A stretch of DNA of 64,000 nucleotides, taken from Candidatus Hydrogenedentota bacterium (lineage in GTDB: Bacteria; Hydrogenedentota; Hydrogenedentia; Hydrogenedentales; SLHB01). Below the pieces are notes generated by a model, which was not told where the DNA came from, ran no database searches, and saw only the letters and a program-made list of their open reading frames with translations. The stretch spans positions 60,239 through 124,238 of the forward strand of contig JADLHJ010000072.1 in assembly GCA_020848835.1 (NCBI GenBank). The letters are read 5' to 3'. Shown here in pieces: positions 1-8,537 of the stretch (position 1 is its first letter; the number at the start of each line of letters is the position of its first letter). Both the position numbers and the translations under genes were made by a program.

Positions 1-1
1 G

Positions 2-169
2 GGCGCGCGCACGGAAGATCAGTTGAAGCAAAATCTCGGGGCAGTGGGTTGGGCACTTTCATCTTCGCAAATGAAACGGCTCAACGAAATCAGCTATCAG
101 CGGCCGAGCTATCCGTATTGGCACCAGGAGACCTTTCCGGAACGCAATCCGTTTCCCGGGGCCGCGTAA
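2..169 (+). CDS. Aldo/keto reductase, C-terminal 55 residues (5' end outside window)
   Basis: This is the end of an open frame that enters from the left edge and stops with TAA at 167-169. The peptide contains the stretches GARTEDQLKQNLGAVGWALS and RPSYPYWHQETFPER. These match the C-terminal end of NADPH-dependent aldo/keto reductases, where the GxRt..Q..eN loop binds the cofactor 2'-phosphate and the last helix is followed by a YPxWh segment. Only the tail is visible, so the substrate cannot be judged. It lies upstream of, and in the same direction as, a sugar-catabolism island and may belong to it, but a promoter-like region and an operator separate it from the next gene. Confidence 0.8.
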   Translation, partial: GARTEDQLKQNLGAVGWALSSSQMKRLNEISYQRPSYPYWHQETFPERNPFPGAA

Positions 170-183
170 GGCTGGAGGAGTGG

Positions 184-210
184 CTTGACAGAATGGCGGT
201 GGCTTATGCT
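184..210 (+). promoter_or_regulatory. Candidate sigma70 promoter for the LamG/isomerase/symporter genes
   Basis: A perfect -35 hexamer TTGACA (184-189) is followed after 15 bp by TATGCT (205-210). The spacing is short, so the assignment is tentative. The palindromic operator at 222-244 lies immediately downstream, where a bound repressor would block transcription. Confidence 0.35.
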
Positions 211-221
211 ATTGTGTGTCA

Positions 222-244
222 TATAAACATTTAATATGTTTATA
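222..244. promoter_or_regulatory. Perfect 9-bp inverted repeat, probable DeoR-family operator
   Basis: TATAAACAT (222-230), 5-bp spacer, ATGTTTATA (236-244). The two arms are exact reverse complements. The same element occurs, less perfectly, in the two other divergent or start regions of this island (6738-6778 and 8562-8592) and stands out from the GC-rich background. The DeoR-type regulator encoded at 7692-8477 is the obvious candidate ligand; that link is inferred from position. Confidence 0.65.
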
Positions 245-278
245 AATAACATAAACAATTGATTTCGATCGCGGTGCG

Positions 279-1688
279 GTGAAGATGAAGCCAGTTATCC
301 ACTATCTGTTTTGTTTTACAGCGTTGGCAATAGGGTCAAATACAGTCCATGCTGCGGAGTTGGTTGGCCACTGGAAACTACAAGGCGATACCAAAGATTC
401 TTCGGGAAAAGGGAATGACGCCATTAATCATGGAGCAACCTTAGACCCCGGCGGCGCCAACTTCGATGGAATGAATCACTACCTTGAGGTGCCGGACAAT
501 GACGCGTTCGATCTCGGCGCAACGGAATTCGCGATTACTGCCTGGGTGAAGTGCGATGGGCGTATGCGGAATGTTCCCGGTGACATCCTCAACAAATTCG
601 ATCAGGCCACACGACGCGGGATCAATTTACATGTGACTGCGAGTTCACCGGGGTACTGCTCTCTCAGCGACATGCGCAATCTGCAATTCGGAATCGATAA
701 CGCTATCGAGAGCGAATGGGAAGATTGCGGGCGGCCTTGGCCGAGCAATGGACTTGTCAGCACACTTGTGGTCTACAACGGCCACCTTTACACCGGCATT
801 TCTGACGCGACCGATCCAAAAGATGGTTGCCACATGTTTCGCTATGACGGCGGCCAGAACTGGATCGACTGCGGGCGCGTCAGCGGAACGGAGCATCTAA
901 AGAACATCAGTGTGTTTTGCGACGTTGTTCACCAAGGACAGTTGTACGCGGGCTCGGGCATCTGGGACTGGGAGAAAGTCTGGAAAGGGCTTGGCGAGAA
1001 AAATGGCGACCCGGCGCAAATCTATCAATATGCCGGTGGAGAAGATTGGAAAGACTGCGGACAACTTGTCGCGCCAAGCGGCTTGCCTTCGTTCCGGGTC
1101 AGCAGCATGGCGTCGTTTGACGGTCACCTATATGCATCTGACAACACCGATGCGGTGTATCGATGCGAGGGCGATCAGCAATGGAGCGTATCGGGCCGTC
1201 CTGGCAGCATCGATTACAACGCCTATCCTGCCGGCGACATCGTCGCGATGATGCCATTCCAGGGAAAGCTCTATGCCGCGCGGCATGGTGCTTCAGTGTT
1301 TCGTTATACACCCGGCGTCGAATGGGAAGACATCGGTGAAGTATTTCATACCGGACGCAGCGGAAAGTTCGGCAACGATCAGATTCACACGCTCGGCGTA
1401 TACGAAGGCAGGCTCCATATAGGTACGTGGCCAGATGGCAAGATTCTCCGCTACGAGGGCGGACACGAGTATTCAGAATGCGGATTGGTTGGTATTGATC
1501 CGTCCTTGAAACGCAATGAAGTTAACGATCTTACGACCTATAACGGCAAGCTGTATGCGGGTGTCATTCCCAAGGCAGAGGTTTGGCGTTACGAAGGCGA
1601 GCAGAAATGGTCTTTGGTTCGGCCCTACTCGTTAATCCAGACTTCAATACAAAAGTCTCAACGACTTGGGACCGCGTGCCTTCAATGA
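279..1688 (+). CDS. Secreted LamG-domain protein with inserted beta-propeller, N-terminal part (frameshifted)
   Basis: The start is GTG 279 or ATG 285. A signal peptide (hydrophobic core, then HAAEL) precedes the first half of a LamG/concanavalin-like jelly roll: HWKLQGDTKDSSGKGNDA, then FDGMNHYLEVPDNDAFDL, then FAITAWVK. At about residue 130 the jelly roll is interrupted by repeated units of about 55 residues, each containing a strand such as VYNGHLYTG, VVHQGQLYAGS, SFDGHLYAS, PFQGKLYAA, VYEGRLHIGT or TYNGKLYAGV and a W-x-D/E-C-G turn, as in a beta-propeller. The missing second half of the LamG fold lies in another frame at 1685-2074. After ...EGEQKWSLV (near 1612-1625) this frame turns to nonsense and stops at 1686-1688. 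Either a recent frameshift or an assembly error splits one gene of about 600 codons. Probably a carbohydrate-binding or surface protein; exact function unknown. Confidence 0.75.
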   Translation: MKMKPVIHYLFCFTALAIGSNTVHAAELVGHWKLQGDTKDSSGKGNDAINHGATLDPGGANFDGMNHYLEVPDNDAFDLGATEFAITAWVKCDGRMRNVPGDILNKFDQATRRGINLHVTASSPGYCSLSDMRNLQFGIDNAIESEWEDCGRPWPSNGLVSTLVVYNGHLYTGISDATDPKDGCHMFRYDGGQNWIDCGRVSGTEHLKNISVFCDVVHQGQLYAGSGIWDWEKVWKGLGEKNGDPAQIYQYAGGEDWKDCGQLVAPSGLPSFRVSSMASFDGHLYASDNTDAVYRCEGDQQWSVSGRPGSIDYNAYPAGDIVAMMPFQGKLYAARHGASVFRYTPGVEWEDIGEVFHTGRSGKFGNDQIHTLGVYEGRLHIGTWPDGKILRYEGGHEYSECGLVGIDPSLKRNEVNDLTTYNGKLYAGVIPKAEVWRYEGEQKWSLVRPYSLIQTSIQKSQRLGTACLQ

Positions 1689-2074
1689 CGGTGTATAACG
1701 GCCGCCTTTACTGTGGTACGGGAACCTGCCAAGGCCGCGGCTCGGCCGACTTCAAATACGACGTGGGGAAAGTATTCAGCTTCGAGGCCGGCAGGTGCGT
1801 TTCCTACGACGAGGACCTCGGTGCGGAGTGGCGGCACATCGCGGCAGTGCGCGAGAAAGACCAATTGAAACTCTACGTGGACGGCAAACTCGTCTCCACT
1901 TCAAAATCCTTTGACGCTGCTGCTTTTGATCTGTCGAATGACCGTCCGTTATTTATCGGCTTTGGTCAGGAGAACTACTTCAACGGATCGCTTCGCGATG
2001 TGCGGATATATAAGGGTGCGATTGACATTGCGGAAGTAGTTAAAATTCGTGATGAATCACCGTCGAATGGATAA
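1685..2074 (+). pseudogene. C-terminal part of the frameshifted LamG/beta-propeller gene
   Basis: The coding sense resumes around 1620 in the next frame (ALLVNPDFNTKVSTTW...), with the last propeller strand MTVYNGRLYCGTG at 1685. It then gives the second half of the LamG jelly roll: EWRHIAAVREKDQLKLYVDG, PLFIGFGQ, YFNGSLRDVRIYKGAI. This matches the usual end of LamG domains (W-H-x-V-A, L-Y-V-D-G, G-x-I-D-x-V-R-I-Y). There is no convincing ribosome binding site before 1685, so it is unlikely to be expressed on its own. Read together with 279-1688 it completes the protein. Confidence 0.65.
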
Positions 2075-2155
2075 GTGTCTCGCCGGGCGTTACCATGTTT
2101 TCCCTTGTGCTGGGGAATCGCGTGCTGTTTTCATCTATCTGAGTAGGGGTGCTTG

Positions 2156-3556
2156 ATGTCGAAGCCTGTCACGATTGGCCTGCTGCCGCTCTATATCGAA
2201 TTGTATGATCGCGTGATGCCACAGATGCGTCCTGTGTTCGCGCCCTTTCTTGCAGACATCGAAGGATCATTTCGGCGCAATAGCATTGAGGTGCGGCGTG
2301 AAAGTGTTTGCTGCACCAAGACCGAAGTGGCGGTGGCCGTAGATCGGCTGGAAAACGCGCAGGTCGATCTGCTGGTTGTGATGCATCTCGCATACTCGCC
2401 TTCTTTGGAAAGTGTAGATGTGCTGGCGAAAACTTCTTTGCCACTTCTATTGCTCGATACGACGATGGATGAATCGTTCGGCGCGGCGACGCATCCGGAT
2501 CGAATTCTTTATAACCATGGCATCCACGGCCTGCAGGACCTCGCGTCTGTCCTCTTGCGCCGCGGGCGGGCGTTCAACGTCGTCGCCGGGCATTGGAAAA
2601 CCTCGCAGGTGATCGACCGCGCTGCGTCACATGCGCGCTCGGCTGCTGCCGCAAATGCACTTCGACACATGCGGGTGCTTCGCGTAGGCGAGACTTTCAA
2701 GGGCATGGGAGATTTTCATGTCGAAGCCGCAGTGCTTCGTGACAAGCTGGGCATCGACGTTATTCAGTCCGACACAAAGCCGATAACCAAGGCCGCTGGT
2801 GATATATCCGATGACGCAATCACATGCGAGTTAGCATTAGATCGGCAGAAGTACAAAATCGAAGCGAGCGAAGAGGTCCATCGCCGGTCCGTGCGCGCGG
2901 ATCTCGCGCTACGGAAGGTCGTGCAAGATGCTGGGTGTCGCGCGTGCAGCTTTAATTTTCTTGCGTTCGACAAGAAGGACGGGCCGCTCTGCACTCCCCC
3001 ATTTCTTGGCGCTTCCAAATTAATGGCGGAGGGCTTCGGCTACGCTGGCGAAGGCGACGTGCTGACCGCTTCGTTGGTTGGCGCATTGAATCGTTCCTAC
3101 CTTGTGAATTTTACGGAGATGTTTTGTCCGGATTGGAATGGCAATTCGGTTTTTCTCTCACATATGGGTGAGTTCAATCCAAACTGCGCGGACGGCGACG
3201 TGCACCTGGTGGAAAAAGACTTTCCGTTCACCGGTGCGCTCAATCCGGCAATACTCGTGGGCGCGATGAAACGTGGGCCGGCGATATTGGTCAATCTCGC
3301 ACCTGGCCCTAACGATAGTTTCCGTCTGCTCGCGGCGCCGGTGGAGATTCTCAGTGATACGACGTGTACGGAGATGAAGCCCATTGTGCGCGGCTGGTTC
3401 CGAGCAGAATCAGATGTCGCGACATTTCTGGAGTGGTATTCGCAAAACGGCGGAACACATCATTGCGCGCTGGTGCACGATGCGCCACTGGAATCGATCG
3501 TGCATTTCGCAACGTATTGCGGGATTCCTTGTGTGGTGCCGCCGAAGGCAAATTAA
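2156..3556 (+). CDS. L-fucose/L-arabinose isomerase-family protein
   Basis: 466 residues. ATG 2156 is preferred over TTG 2153 because it follows a GAGTAGGGGT sequence. The N-terminal part has the alternating strand/helix pattern of the FucI/AraA fold (IGLLPLYIELYDRVMP; VDLLVVMHLAYSPS; LPLLLLDTT). The C-terminal part has the EMFCPDWNGNSVFLSHMGE segment, which resembles the metal- and substrate-binding region of AraA-type ketol isomerases (HMGE). It is probably cytoplasmic and converts an aldose to the 2-ketose. The substrate is not evident: the sequence is neither a standard AraA nor a standard FucI. It lies 77 bp upstream of a sodium symporter and near a sugar kinase and an aldolase, which fits an isomerase-kinase-aldolase route. 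Confidence 0.75.
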   Translation: MSKPVTIGLLPLYIELYDRVMPQMRPVFAPFLADIEGSFRRNSIEVRRESVCCTKTEVAVAVDRLENAQVDLLVVMHLAYSPSLESVDVLAKTSLPLLLLDTTMDESFGAATHPDRILYNHGIHGLQDLASVLLRRGRAFNVVAGHWKTSQVIDRAASHARSAAAANALRHMRVLRVGETFKGMGDFHVEAAVLRDKLGIDVIQSDTKPITKAAGDISDDAITCELALDRQKYKIEASEEVHRRSVRADLALRKVVQDAGCRACSFNFLAFDKKDGPLCTPPFLGASKLMAEGFGYAGEGDVLTASLVGALNRSYLVNFTEMFCPDWNGNSVFLSHMGEFNPNCADGDVHLVEKDFPFTGALNPAILVGAMKRGPAILVNLAPGPNDSFRLLAAPVEILSDTTCTEMKPIVRGWFRAESDVATFLEWYSQNGGTHHCALVHDAPLESIVHFATYCGIPCVVPPKAN

Positions 3557-3632
3557 GTTCACAGACGCAATATTGGTCGCGCATCGGTGGTGTGTGTCGG
3601 TTCTTCATTCAGGGTGAGGAGAGGTTTCATCT

Positions 3633-5213
3633 ATGGCCCTCAGCGGGTTGGACATTGGAATCTTCGCGGTTTATTTTGCCGTGGTTATCGCGCTTGGTTT
3701 TTATGCTACGCGCAAGAGCGAAGGCACCAAGCGCGATTACTTCCTCGCAGGCGACAAACTGCCTTGGTGGATGATCGGCGGCAGTATTGTTGCTTCTAAT
3801 TTGAGCACGCACCAATTTGTGGGTTTGACAGGCGCGGCATACGACCGCGGATTCGTCGCGATCACCGCAGAATGGGGCGCAATTCTGCTCGGCCTCAATG
3901 TGCTGCTGTGGATATTCCTCCCCTTCTACTTGCGCAATGGCTTCTATACGATGCCGGAATTTCTGCAGCGCCGGTTCGGCGGGGCCTCGCGTGTGGCGTA
4001 TGCAGGGTTGATTCTGTTGATTTACGTTTTCGTCGAAATCAGCGCGGTGCTGTATCTCGGGGCGTTCACGCTGCACTTTCTGCTTGGTATCAACATGCTG
4101 CTTAGTATCGTTGTGCTTGCATTTCTCACGTGTGTGTATACCATCACAGGCGGATTGCGCGCGGTAGTATGGACGGAAATGCTTCAACTGGCAGTGCTCG
4201 TCATGGGCGGCCTTGCGCTCGCGTTTTCCGTTATTCATGCCGCGGGCGGTTGGGACAACGTCATGGTTACGCAAACGGAATGGAAACTTATACTACCGTC
4301 GAACGATCCGGATTACCCATGGACGCAGTACGTCGGTGGCACGCTTTGCATCAGCGCATTTTACTGGGCGACAAATCAGTTCATTGTGCAGCGTGCGCTA
4401 GCAGCAAAGGATGAAACGCACGCGCGCATGGGCGTCGTGTTTGCGCAATACATCAAGTTCTTTATCCCGTTCATCACGGTCGTGCCCGGTTTGATGGCGG
4501 CGAAATTGTTTCCCGGATTGGAGAAGGCGGACGAGGCATTTCCAACGTTGGTGAAGGAGTTGCTACCACACGGACTAATCGGCTTGGTGCTTGCAGGTCT
4601 AAGCGCCGCGATCATGTCGCACGTTTCGGGCGCGATTAATTCTTGTACGACCATCGCCAGCATCGATTTCTATTTGCCGTACATCAATCCCAAGGCCAGC
4701 GAGCTTCAAGTAGTGCGCTTCGGAAAAATTGTCGGTGCGGTAGTGGGTGTGTTGGGTGTGTTTTGGGCTTGGGTGCTTATTCATTATTCGGATAAGCCGG
4801 TGTTCATTTATCTAATGGATGCGTACGGGTATTTTGCGGCAGGAATCGCTGCGATGTTTCTGCTCGGAATCTTTTGGAAACGCGCCACGCACGCGGGCGC
4901 GCTGGCCGCAGGCGGACTCACGCTACCACTCAGTGCCGCCATTGATCTGTTTTGGCCGATTTACAACAGCGGTCAAAAATTGCCTTTCGCGAACCGTACG
5001 GGCATCGTTTTTTGGGCGTGTCTTGCACTGGGTGTAGTGGTGAGCTTGCTCACAAAACCTAAGGCCGAAGAAGAGTTGAAAGGCCTCATCTGGAATTGGA
5101 AGGACGCACTGTCCACAACCGGGAAAAATCAGCCGAGCGGGTTTATGCGGCCTGGGCTGTGGTGGGCGGTAATTACTCTGGTCGTGGTGTGGATGTATTT
5201 CCGGTATTGGTGA
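3633..5213 (+). CDS. Sodium:solute symporter (SSS family), sugar-type
   Basis: 526 residues, almost wholly hydrophobic, with about 13-14 membrane segments. Family features are visible: an N-terminal first helix, then the KSEGTKRDYFLAGDKLPWW loop (SSS members typically have R/K-s-x-x-d-FflAGr-l-p-w), TITGGLRAVVWTEMLQ (the conserved TGGlrAV-x-TD segment) and GLIGLVLAGLSAAIMSHVSG (the G-x-x-AgllAAiMS motif with the sodium-site serines). It resembles the SGLT/SglT branch, whose members import sugars with Na+. It shares direction with the isomerase gene at 2156 and is convergent with the FGGY kinase (3-bp gap), so it is most likely the uptake system for the island's sugar. Confidence 0.88.
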   Translation: MALSGLDIGIFAVYFAVVIALGFYATRKSEGTKRDYFLAGDKLPWWMIGGSIVASNLSTHQFVGLTGAAYDRGFVAITAEWGAILLGLNVLLWIFLPFYLRNGFYTMPEFLQRRFGGASRVAYAGLILLIYVFVEISAVLYLGAFTLHFLLGINMLLSIVVLAFLTCVYTITGGLRAVVWTEMLQLAVLVMGGLALAFSVIHAAGGWDNVMVTQTEWKLILPSNDPDYPWTQYVGGTLCISAFYWATNQFIVQRALAAKDETHARMGVVFAQYIKFFIPFITVVPGLMAAKLFPGLEKADEAFPTLVKELLPHGLIGLVLAGLSAAIMSHVSGAINSCTTIASIDFYLPYINPKASELQVVRFGKIVGAVVGVLGVFWAWVLIHYSDKPVFIYLMDAYGYFAAGIAAMFLLGIFWKRATHAGALAAGGLTLPLSAAIDLFWPIYNSGQKLPFANRTGIVFWACLALGVVVSLLTKPKAEEELKGLIWNWKDALSTTGKNQPSGFMRPGLWWAVITLVVVWMYFRYW

Positions 5214-5216
5214 CGC

Positions 5217-6713
5217 CTATTTCAGCGTGTAGGGACGTCCCGCTTTCACGTGACCGTACAGCTGGTCAATGATCGTATTGTATTCTAAGGCGCGGCGACG
5301 AAACTGCTCCTGAAGTTTCTTGTCCGGTAACGACTCACGCTTCAATGCTGCGCGGGACGCCTTACTATCAAACGCAATCAAAGCGCCTCGTGCGCCCGCA
5401 AGATCGCTGTCTGTCTGCCAATACACGGGAAGCGGCGCAAGCAACGTCGCCATCAGTTTACGGAAGTGCTCTCCTTTGCTCGCCCCGCCGCTGAGGACGA
5501 CGCTTTTTACAACTCCCTGGTCACGCAATTCGGCGAAGACCCGCGCAAATTCACAAACCAATCCGAGCGCCGTGGCCGAAAGCAGATCTTCATGTGTGGT
5601 TTGGGTCGTCATTCCCGTGAACGTACCCCCTCCGTAGAAATTCGGCAAGAGAGGATTGTCCTGCGCATTCCAGGGGAGCAAATGCAGACCGGCGTGCGGA
5701 AATGGTTTTTTCGCCAGGATGGAATTCGCGGTTGCGATCGATCGCGCGCTTTTGGTCCCCGTGAACTCGCGCAACGCCCATTCCCAAGTTGCATTGCCCG
5801 TCAAAAGCGGTAAGACGACCAAGCGCCGATTGCGGTCCGGTCCTGGTAGAACAAGCTGATACGGCGCATAGCCTGCCTTGGATTCGTCAATTGCAAAATT
5901 GCCCACCCATGCCGTGCCCAGGGAAACATGTAGCGGCGAATCGACTGTGGCGGCGGCACAGCGGTAGCCGGCTTCCTGATCGATGTATGGCCCCGCCACG
6001 GGTGTACCGGAGTTAAGTTCCAATAGCGCAGCGCCGACACTCGACAATGGCTCGGTGGTATCGCCGATACGTAAAGGTGGCACAAAATCGATTGAGAGCC
6101 CGAAAGCTTTCAGCGGACGCTCATCGAGCGCGCGCGCCTTAACATTGTACGGTCCTATTTGGATTGTGCTTCCCGGTTCCTGCCGCCACTTCCCCGTTAA
6201 TGCAAAAAACAGATAATCGCCGGCCCCGGCGTGCAGCACGCCGCCGCTTTTTCCCTTCAGGACTTCGGGACGATTCTTCAACAGCCATGCGATGCGCGCC
6301 ATCCCATGCGGGGGTACGTCTCGCAGCGTTACCTCTCTCCAGAATGACAGGGGCAGGCGTTTCAGCACTTCCGCAAATTCACCCTGTGCGCGCGCATCAT
6401 TCCAAAGAAGCATCGGGGTACGCGGCGTGCCATCGGGGGACGTAATAATGCTGCTGCCGCCTTGCGATGCGACCCCCACGCCAACAATCCGATTCCAGGC
6501 GGATGCATTGGCCTTTTTCAGCGTGCGCGCCATGCGCTTCAACACGCGCATGATCTCGGGCACGTCCTGCTCTCGGCCGCCGTTTGGGAGTTCGCGCACT
6601 GCTAAACGCACGCCATCCTGTGCGATGACGCTTCCAGTCCTGCGATCAAATACGCTCGCTTTGAGAAAAGTCGTCCCTAAGTCGATGCCAAGCAAAGTGT
6701 CCTGTTTGGGCAT
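5217..6713 (-). CDS. FGGY-family carbohydrate kinase
   Basis: 498 residues, a normal length for xylulokinase/rhamnulokinase-type enzymes. LGIDLGTTFLKASVFDRRTG at the start is the phosphate-binding DxGTT(S)xK motif of the actin-like ATPase fold. LLWNDARAQGE is the WxDxR substrate loop, GAGDYLFFALTG carries the likely catalytic Asp, and VVLSGGASKGEHFRKLMATL is the second ATP-binding region of the C-terminal lobe. It would phosphorylate the ketose made by the isomerase. It is transcribed divergently from the aldolase gene at 6846 across a 132-bp region with two operator-like palindromes. Precise substrate unknown. Confidence 0.85.
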   Translation of the reverse strand: MPKQDTLLGIDLGTTFLKASVFDRRTGSVIAQDGVRLAVRELPNGGREQDVPEIMRVLKRMARTLKKANASAWNRIVGVGVASQGGSSIITSPDGTPRTPMLLWNDARAQGEFAEVLKRLPLSFWREVTLRDVPPHGMARIAWLLKNRPEVLKGKSGGVLHAGAGDYLFFALTGKWRQEPGSTIQIGPYNVKARALDERPLKAFGLSIDFVPPLRIGDTTEPLSSVGAALLELNSGTPVAGPYIDQEAGYRCAAATVDSPLHVSLGTAWVGNFAIDESKAGYAPYQLVLPGPDRNRRLVVLPLLTGNATWEWALREFTGTKSARSIATANSILAKKPFPHAGLHLLPWNAQDNPLLPNFYGGGTFTGMTTQTTHEDLLSATALGLVCEFARVFAELRDQGVVKSVVLSGGASKGEHFRKLMATLLAPLPVYWQTDSDLAGARGALIAFDSKASRAALKRESLPDKKLQEQFRRRALEYNTIIDQLYGHVKAGRPYTLK

Positions 6714-6737
6714 ATTCGGTCTTTTCTATTATTTGCT

Positions 6738-6778
6738 TTCAAACATAATTCATGTTATAAACAAACACAATGTTTAAG
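6738..6778. promoter_or_regulatory. Two overlapping operator-like palindromes between kinase and aldolase genes
   Basis: The first is AAACAT (6741-6746), 5-bp spacer, ATGTTA (6752-6757). The second is TATAAACAA (6756-6764), 5-bp spacer, ATGTTTAAG (6770-6778). Both keep the half-site sequence and the 5-bp spacing of the perfect palindrome at 222-244. The region sits between the start codons of the divergent kinase (6713) and aldolase (6846) genes and can control both. Confidence 0.6.
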
Positions 6779-6845
6779 TCCAATTCACAATTCATTCGAA
6801 CAATCCCTCGGCACGCCGCGGTCGACCCGCGATAGGAGAACACTC

Positions 6846-7679
6846 GTGATCATGGATGGAAGAGCACTTCGACTCAAACGCCTCCTCGGCCAGGGCCGCT
6901 CGGTCATTGTAGCAGTGGACCACGGCCTGTTCGACGGCCCGATTCCCGGCATGGAAGTGCTGCCGGAAACGGTCCGCCGCATCAATCCCGTGGTGGACGC
7001 CGTCCTCGTGTCGCCGGGGATGTTACGGCATTGTTCGAGCGTCTTCGCCGGGTATCGGCGACCGCTCGCGCTCGTGCGTCTGAACTGGAACACCGTGTAT
7101 TGCTTTTCCTGGAACTACAAGCGCGCGAAGAGTGTCGACGGCGCTTCGGTTGAAGCCGCCTTGCGCGAAGGGATGGACATTGCGCTGGTATCGCTAACGC
7201 TACAAACCGGAGACGAAGAACGTGACGCGCAGAATGTCGCGCTATTTTCGCGGCTGACCGAGGAATGTCATCAGCTTGGAATTCCGGTCATGGGTGAATA
7301 CTTCCCCACGGGACACCTTGATATGAACGCGGACGAATTACACGAGAATGTTTATATGGGTTCCCGCATCATCGCCGAACTTGGCGCGGACTGCATTAAG
7401 ACTTTCAATACGAAGCGTTTCTCGGAAGTAGTGAACACGTGTGCCGTGCCGGTGTTTGGGCTGGGCGCGGAAAAGTTGCCGACGCAGTTGGACGCGTTGC
7501 GGCTCGCAGAACGCATCATCGGCGCGGGCGCGGCAGGCGTTGTCTTCGGACGCAATGCGATCCAAGTGCCGGATCCGATCGCATTCCAGAGTGCGCTATG
7601 CAGGGTCGTTCGTGACGGACTTTCGCCGGCGGCGGTTGCGGACGGGTTAGGACCAGAGCTAGAGAAGGCGGCCGTCTAA
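6846..7679 (+). CDS. Class I aldolase of the DeoC/FbaB/LacD-like family
   Basis: 277 residues in a TIM barrel pattern. GTG 6846 is chosen because GGAGA lies about 6 bp upstream; ATG 6852 is an alternative. VDHGLFDGP (residues 24-32) matches the AxDHG segment of archaeal-type class I fructose-bisphosphate aldolases and LsrF-like proteins. GADCIKTFNT (about 180-189) carries the probable Schiff-base Lys185. AGVVFGRNAIQVPDP near the end is the phosphate-binding loop. It would cleave a phosphorylated ketose to DHAP and an aldehyde, the third step after the isomerase and kinase encoded nearby. Fucose and rhamnose routes usually use class II aldolases, so this combination is notable. Substrate inferred only from context. 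Confidence 0.8.
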   Translation: MIMDGRALRLKRLLGQGRSVIVAVDHGLFDGPIPGMEVLPETVRRINPVVDAVLVSPGMLRHCSSVFAGYRRPLALVRLNWNTVYCFSWNYKRAKSVDGASVEAALREGMDIALVSLTLQTGDEERDAQNVALFSRLTEECHQLGIPVMGEYFPTGHLDMNADELHENVYMGSRIIAELGADCIKTFNTKRFSEVVNTCAVPVFGLGAEKLPTQLDALRLAERIIGAGAAGVVFGRNAIQVPDPIAFQSALCRVVRDGLSPAAVADGLGPELEKAAV

Positions 7680-7691
7680 GAAGAATGCCAA

Positions 7692-8477
7692 TTAGACCTG
7701 CGTCTTGACGACGCGTACTTCCGCACCAAACTTGCGCAGATTTGCAATGTCGCGCGCTGATGCCCCGTCATCGGTGACGAGTACGATCCGCTCGTTTAAT
7801 CGAGCGACCAAGGCAACGCTGTGCTTGCCAATCTTTGTGCTGTCAGCCAACACAACCAGTTTTTCGGCTTGGCGTTGCACTGTCTTATCGAGATTGGCTG
7901 TAGGAATATTGGCCGCGTAGACTTCGCCGCGCCGCGGATCAATGGCGTCCGCGCCGAAGAAAGCGATATCGACTCGGAATTCCTGCGCGCGCGTCAGCGC
8001 CGTCTCCCCCACGAGATCCGGACTATGCTGCGCAAGGGTCCCACCAAACACATTGACTTCAAATCCTTCGCGCGAAAAAAGGTCCATGGCCACGCGCAGG
8101 TTATTGGTGAACACGCGAAGATTCATAGTCTTAGGAAGCGCCCGCGCGAAATGCAGCGCCGTAGTTCCCGTGTCGATGAACAAAGATGCGCCAGGGTGCA
8201 GGAGCTTAATTGCCTCGCGTGCAATCGCGGACTTCTCGCGCGCCTGCAAGGCGTCCTTTTCGGAAAAGGACAGATCGCGCACCATGGGCGCCTGATACGC
8301 AGCGCCGCCGTGCGTGCGCACGAGCACGCCCTCTTCCTCCATGGCCGCGAGATCACGGCGGACTGTCATGGAGGTCACCTTGAGGCGATCCACGAGATCG
8401 CCCACGCGCAGGGACCCTTCTTCGGATAGCCATTTCCGAATCAAGTCGCGCCGGTCAGTATTCGATGTGTCATTCAT
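7692..8477 (-). CDS. DeoR/GlpR-family transcriptional repressor
   Basis: 261 residues from ATG 8477; in-frame codons further upstream lack family similarity. Residues about 10-65 form the DeoR winged helix-turn-helix (RRDLIRKWLSEEG, then LKVTSMTVRRDLAAMEEEG, then RTHGGA). The C-terminal DeoRC sensor domain has IDTGTTALHFARALP and VVLADSTKIGKHSVALV, the motifs that bind phosphorylated sugars in this family. It probably represses the surrounding island and is relieved by a sugar-phosphate intermediate. It is divergent from the aminotransferase gene at 8620; the shared region carries half-sites of the TATAAACAT element, so autoregulation is likely. Confidence 0.9.
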   Translation of the reverse strand: MNDTSNTDRRDLIRKWLSEEGSLRVGDLVDRLKVTSMTVRRDLAAMEEEGVLVRTHGGAAYQAPMVRDLSFSEKDALQAREKSAIAREAIKLLHPGASLFIDTGTTALHFARALPKTMNLRVFTNNLRVAMDLFSREGFEVNVFGGTLAQHSPDLVGETALTRAQEFRVDIAFFGADAIDPRRGEVYAANIPTANLDKTVQRQAEKLVVLADSTKIGKHSVALVARLNERIVLVTDDGASARDIANLRKFGAEVRVVKTQV

Positions 8478-8537
8478 GGTGGAGGATTCTACTGGCGGGT
8501 AAGGTCTCTCGCAACTCCTTGTGCAATATGGAAAGAC

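Noticed and set aside
49..234. Small open frame MGTFIFANETAQRN... at the left edge
   Set aside because: It is a shadow of the aldo/keto reductase tail, which has clear family motifs in another frame.
3627..4274. 215-codon minus-strand open frame inside the symporter gene
   Set aside because: It is antisense to a well-supported SSS transporter and has no family signature.
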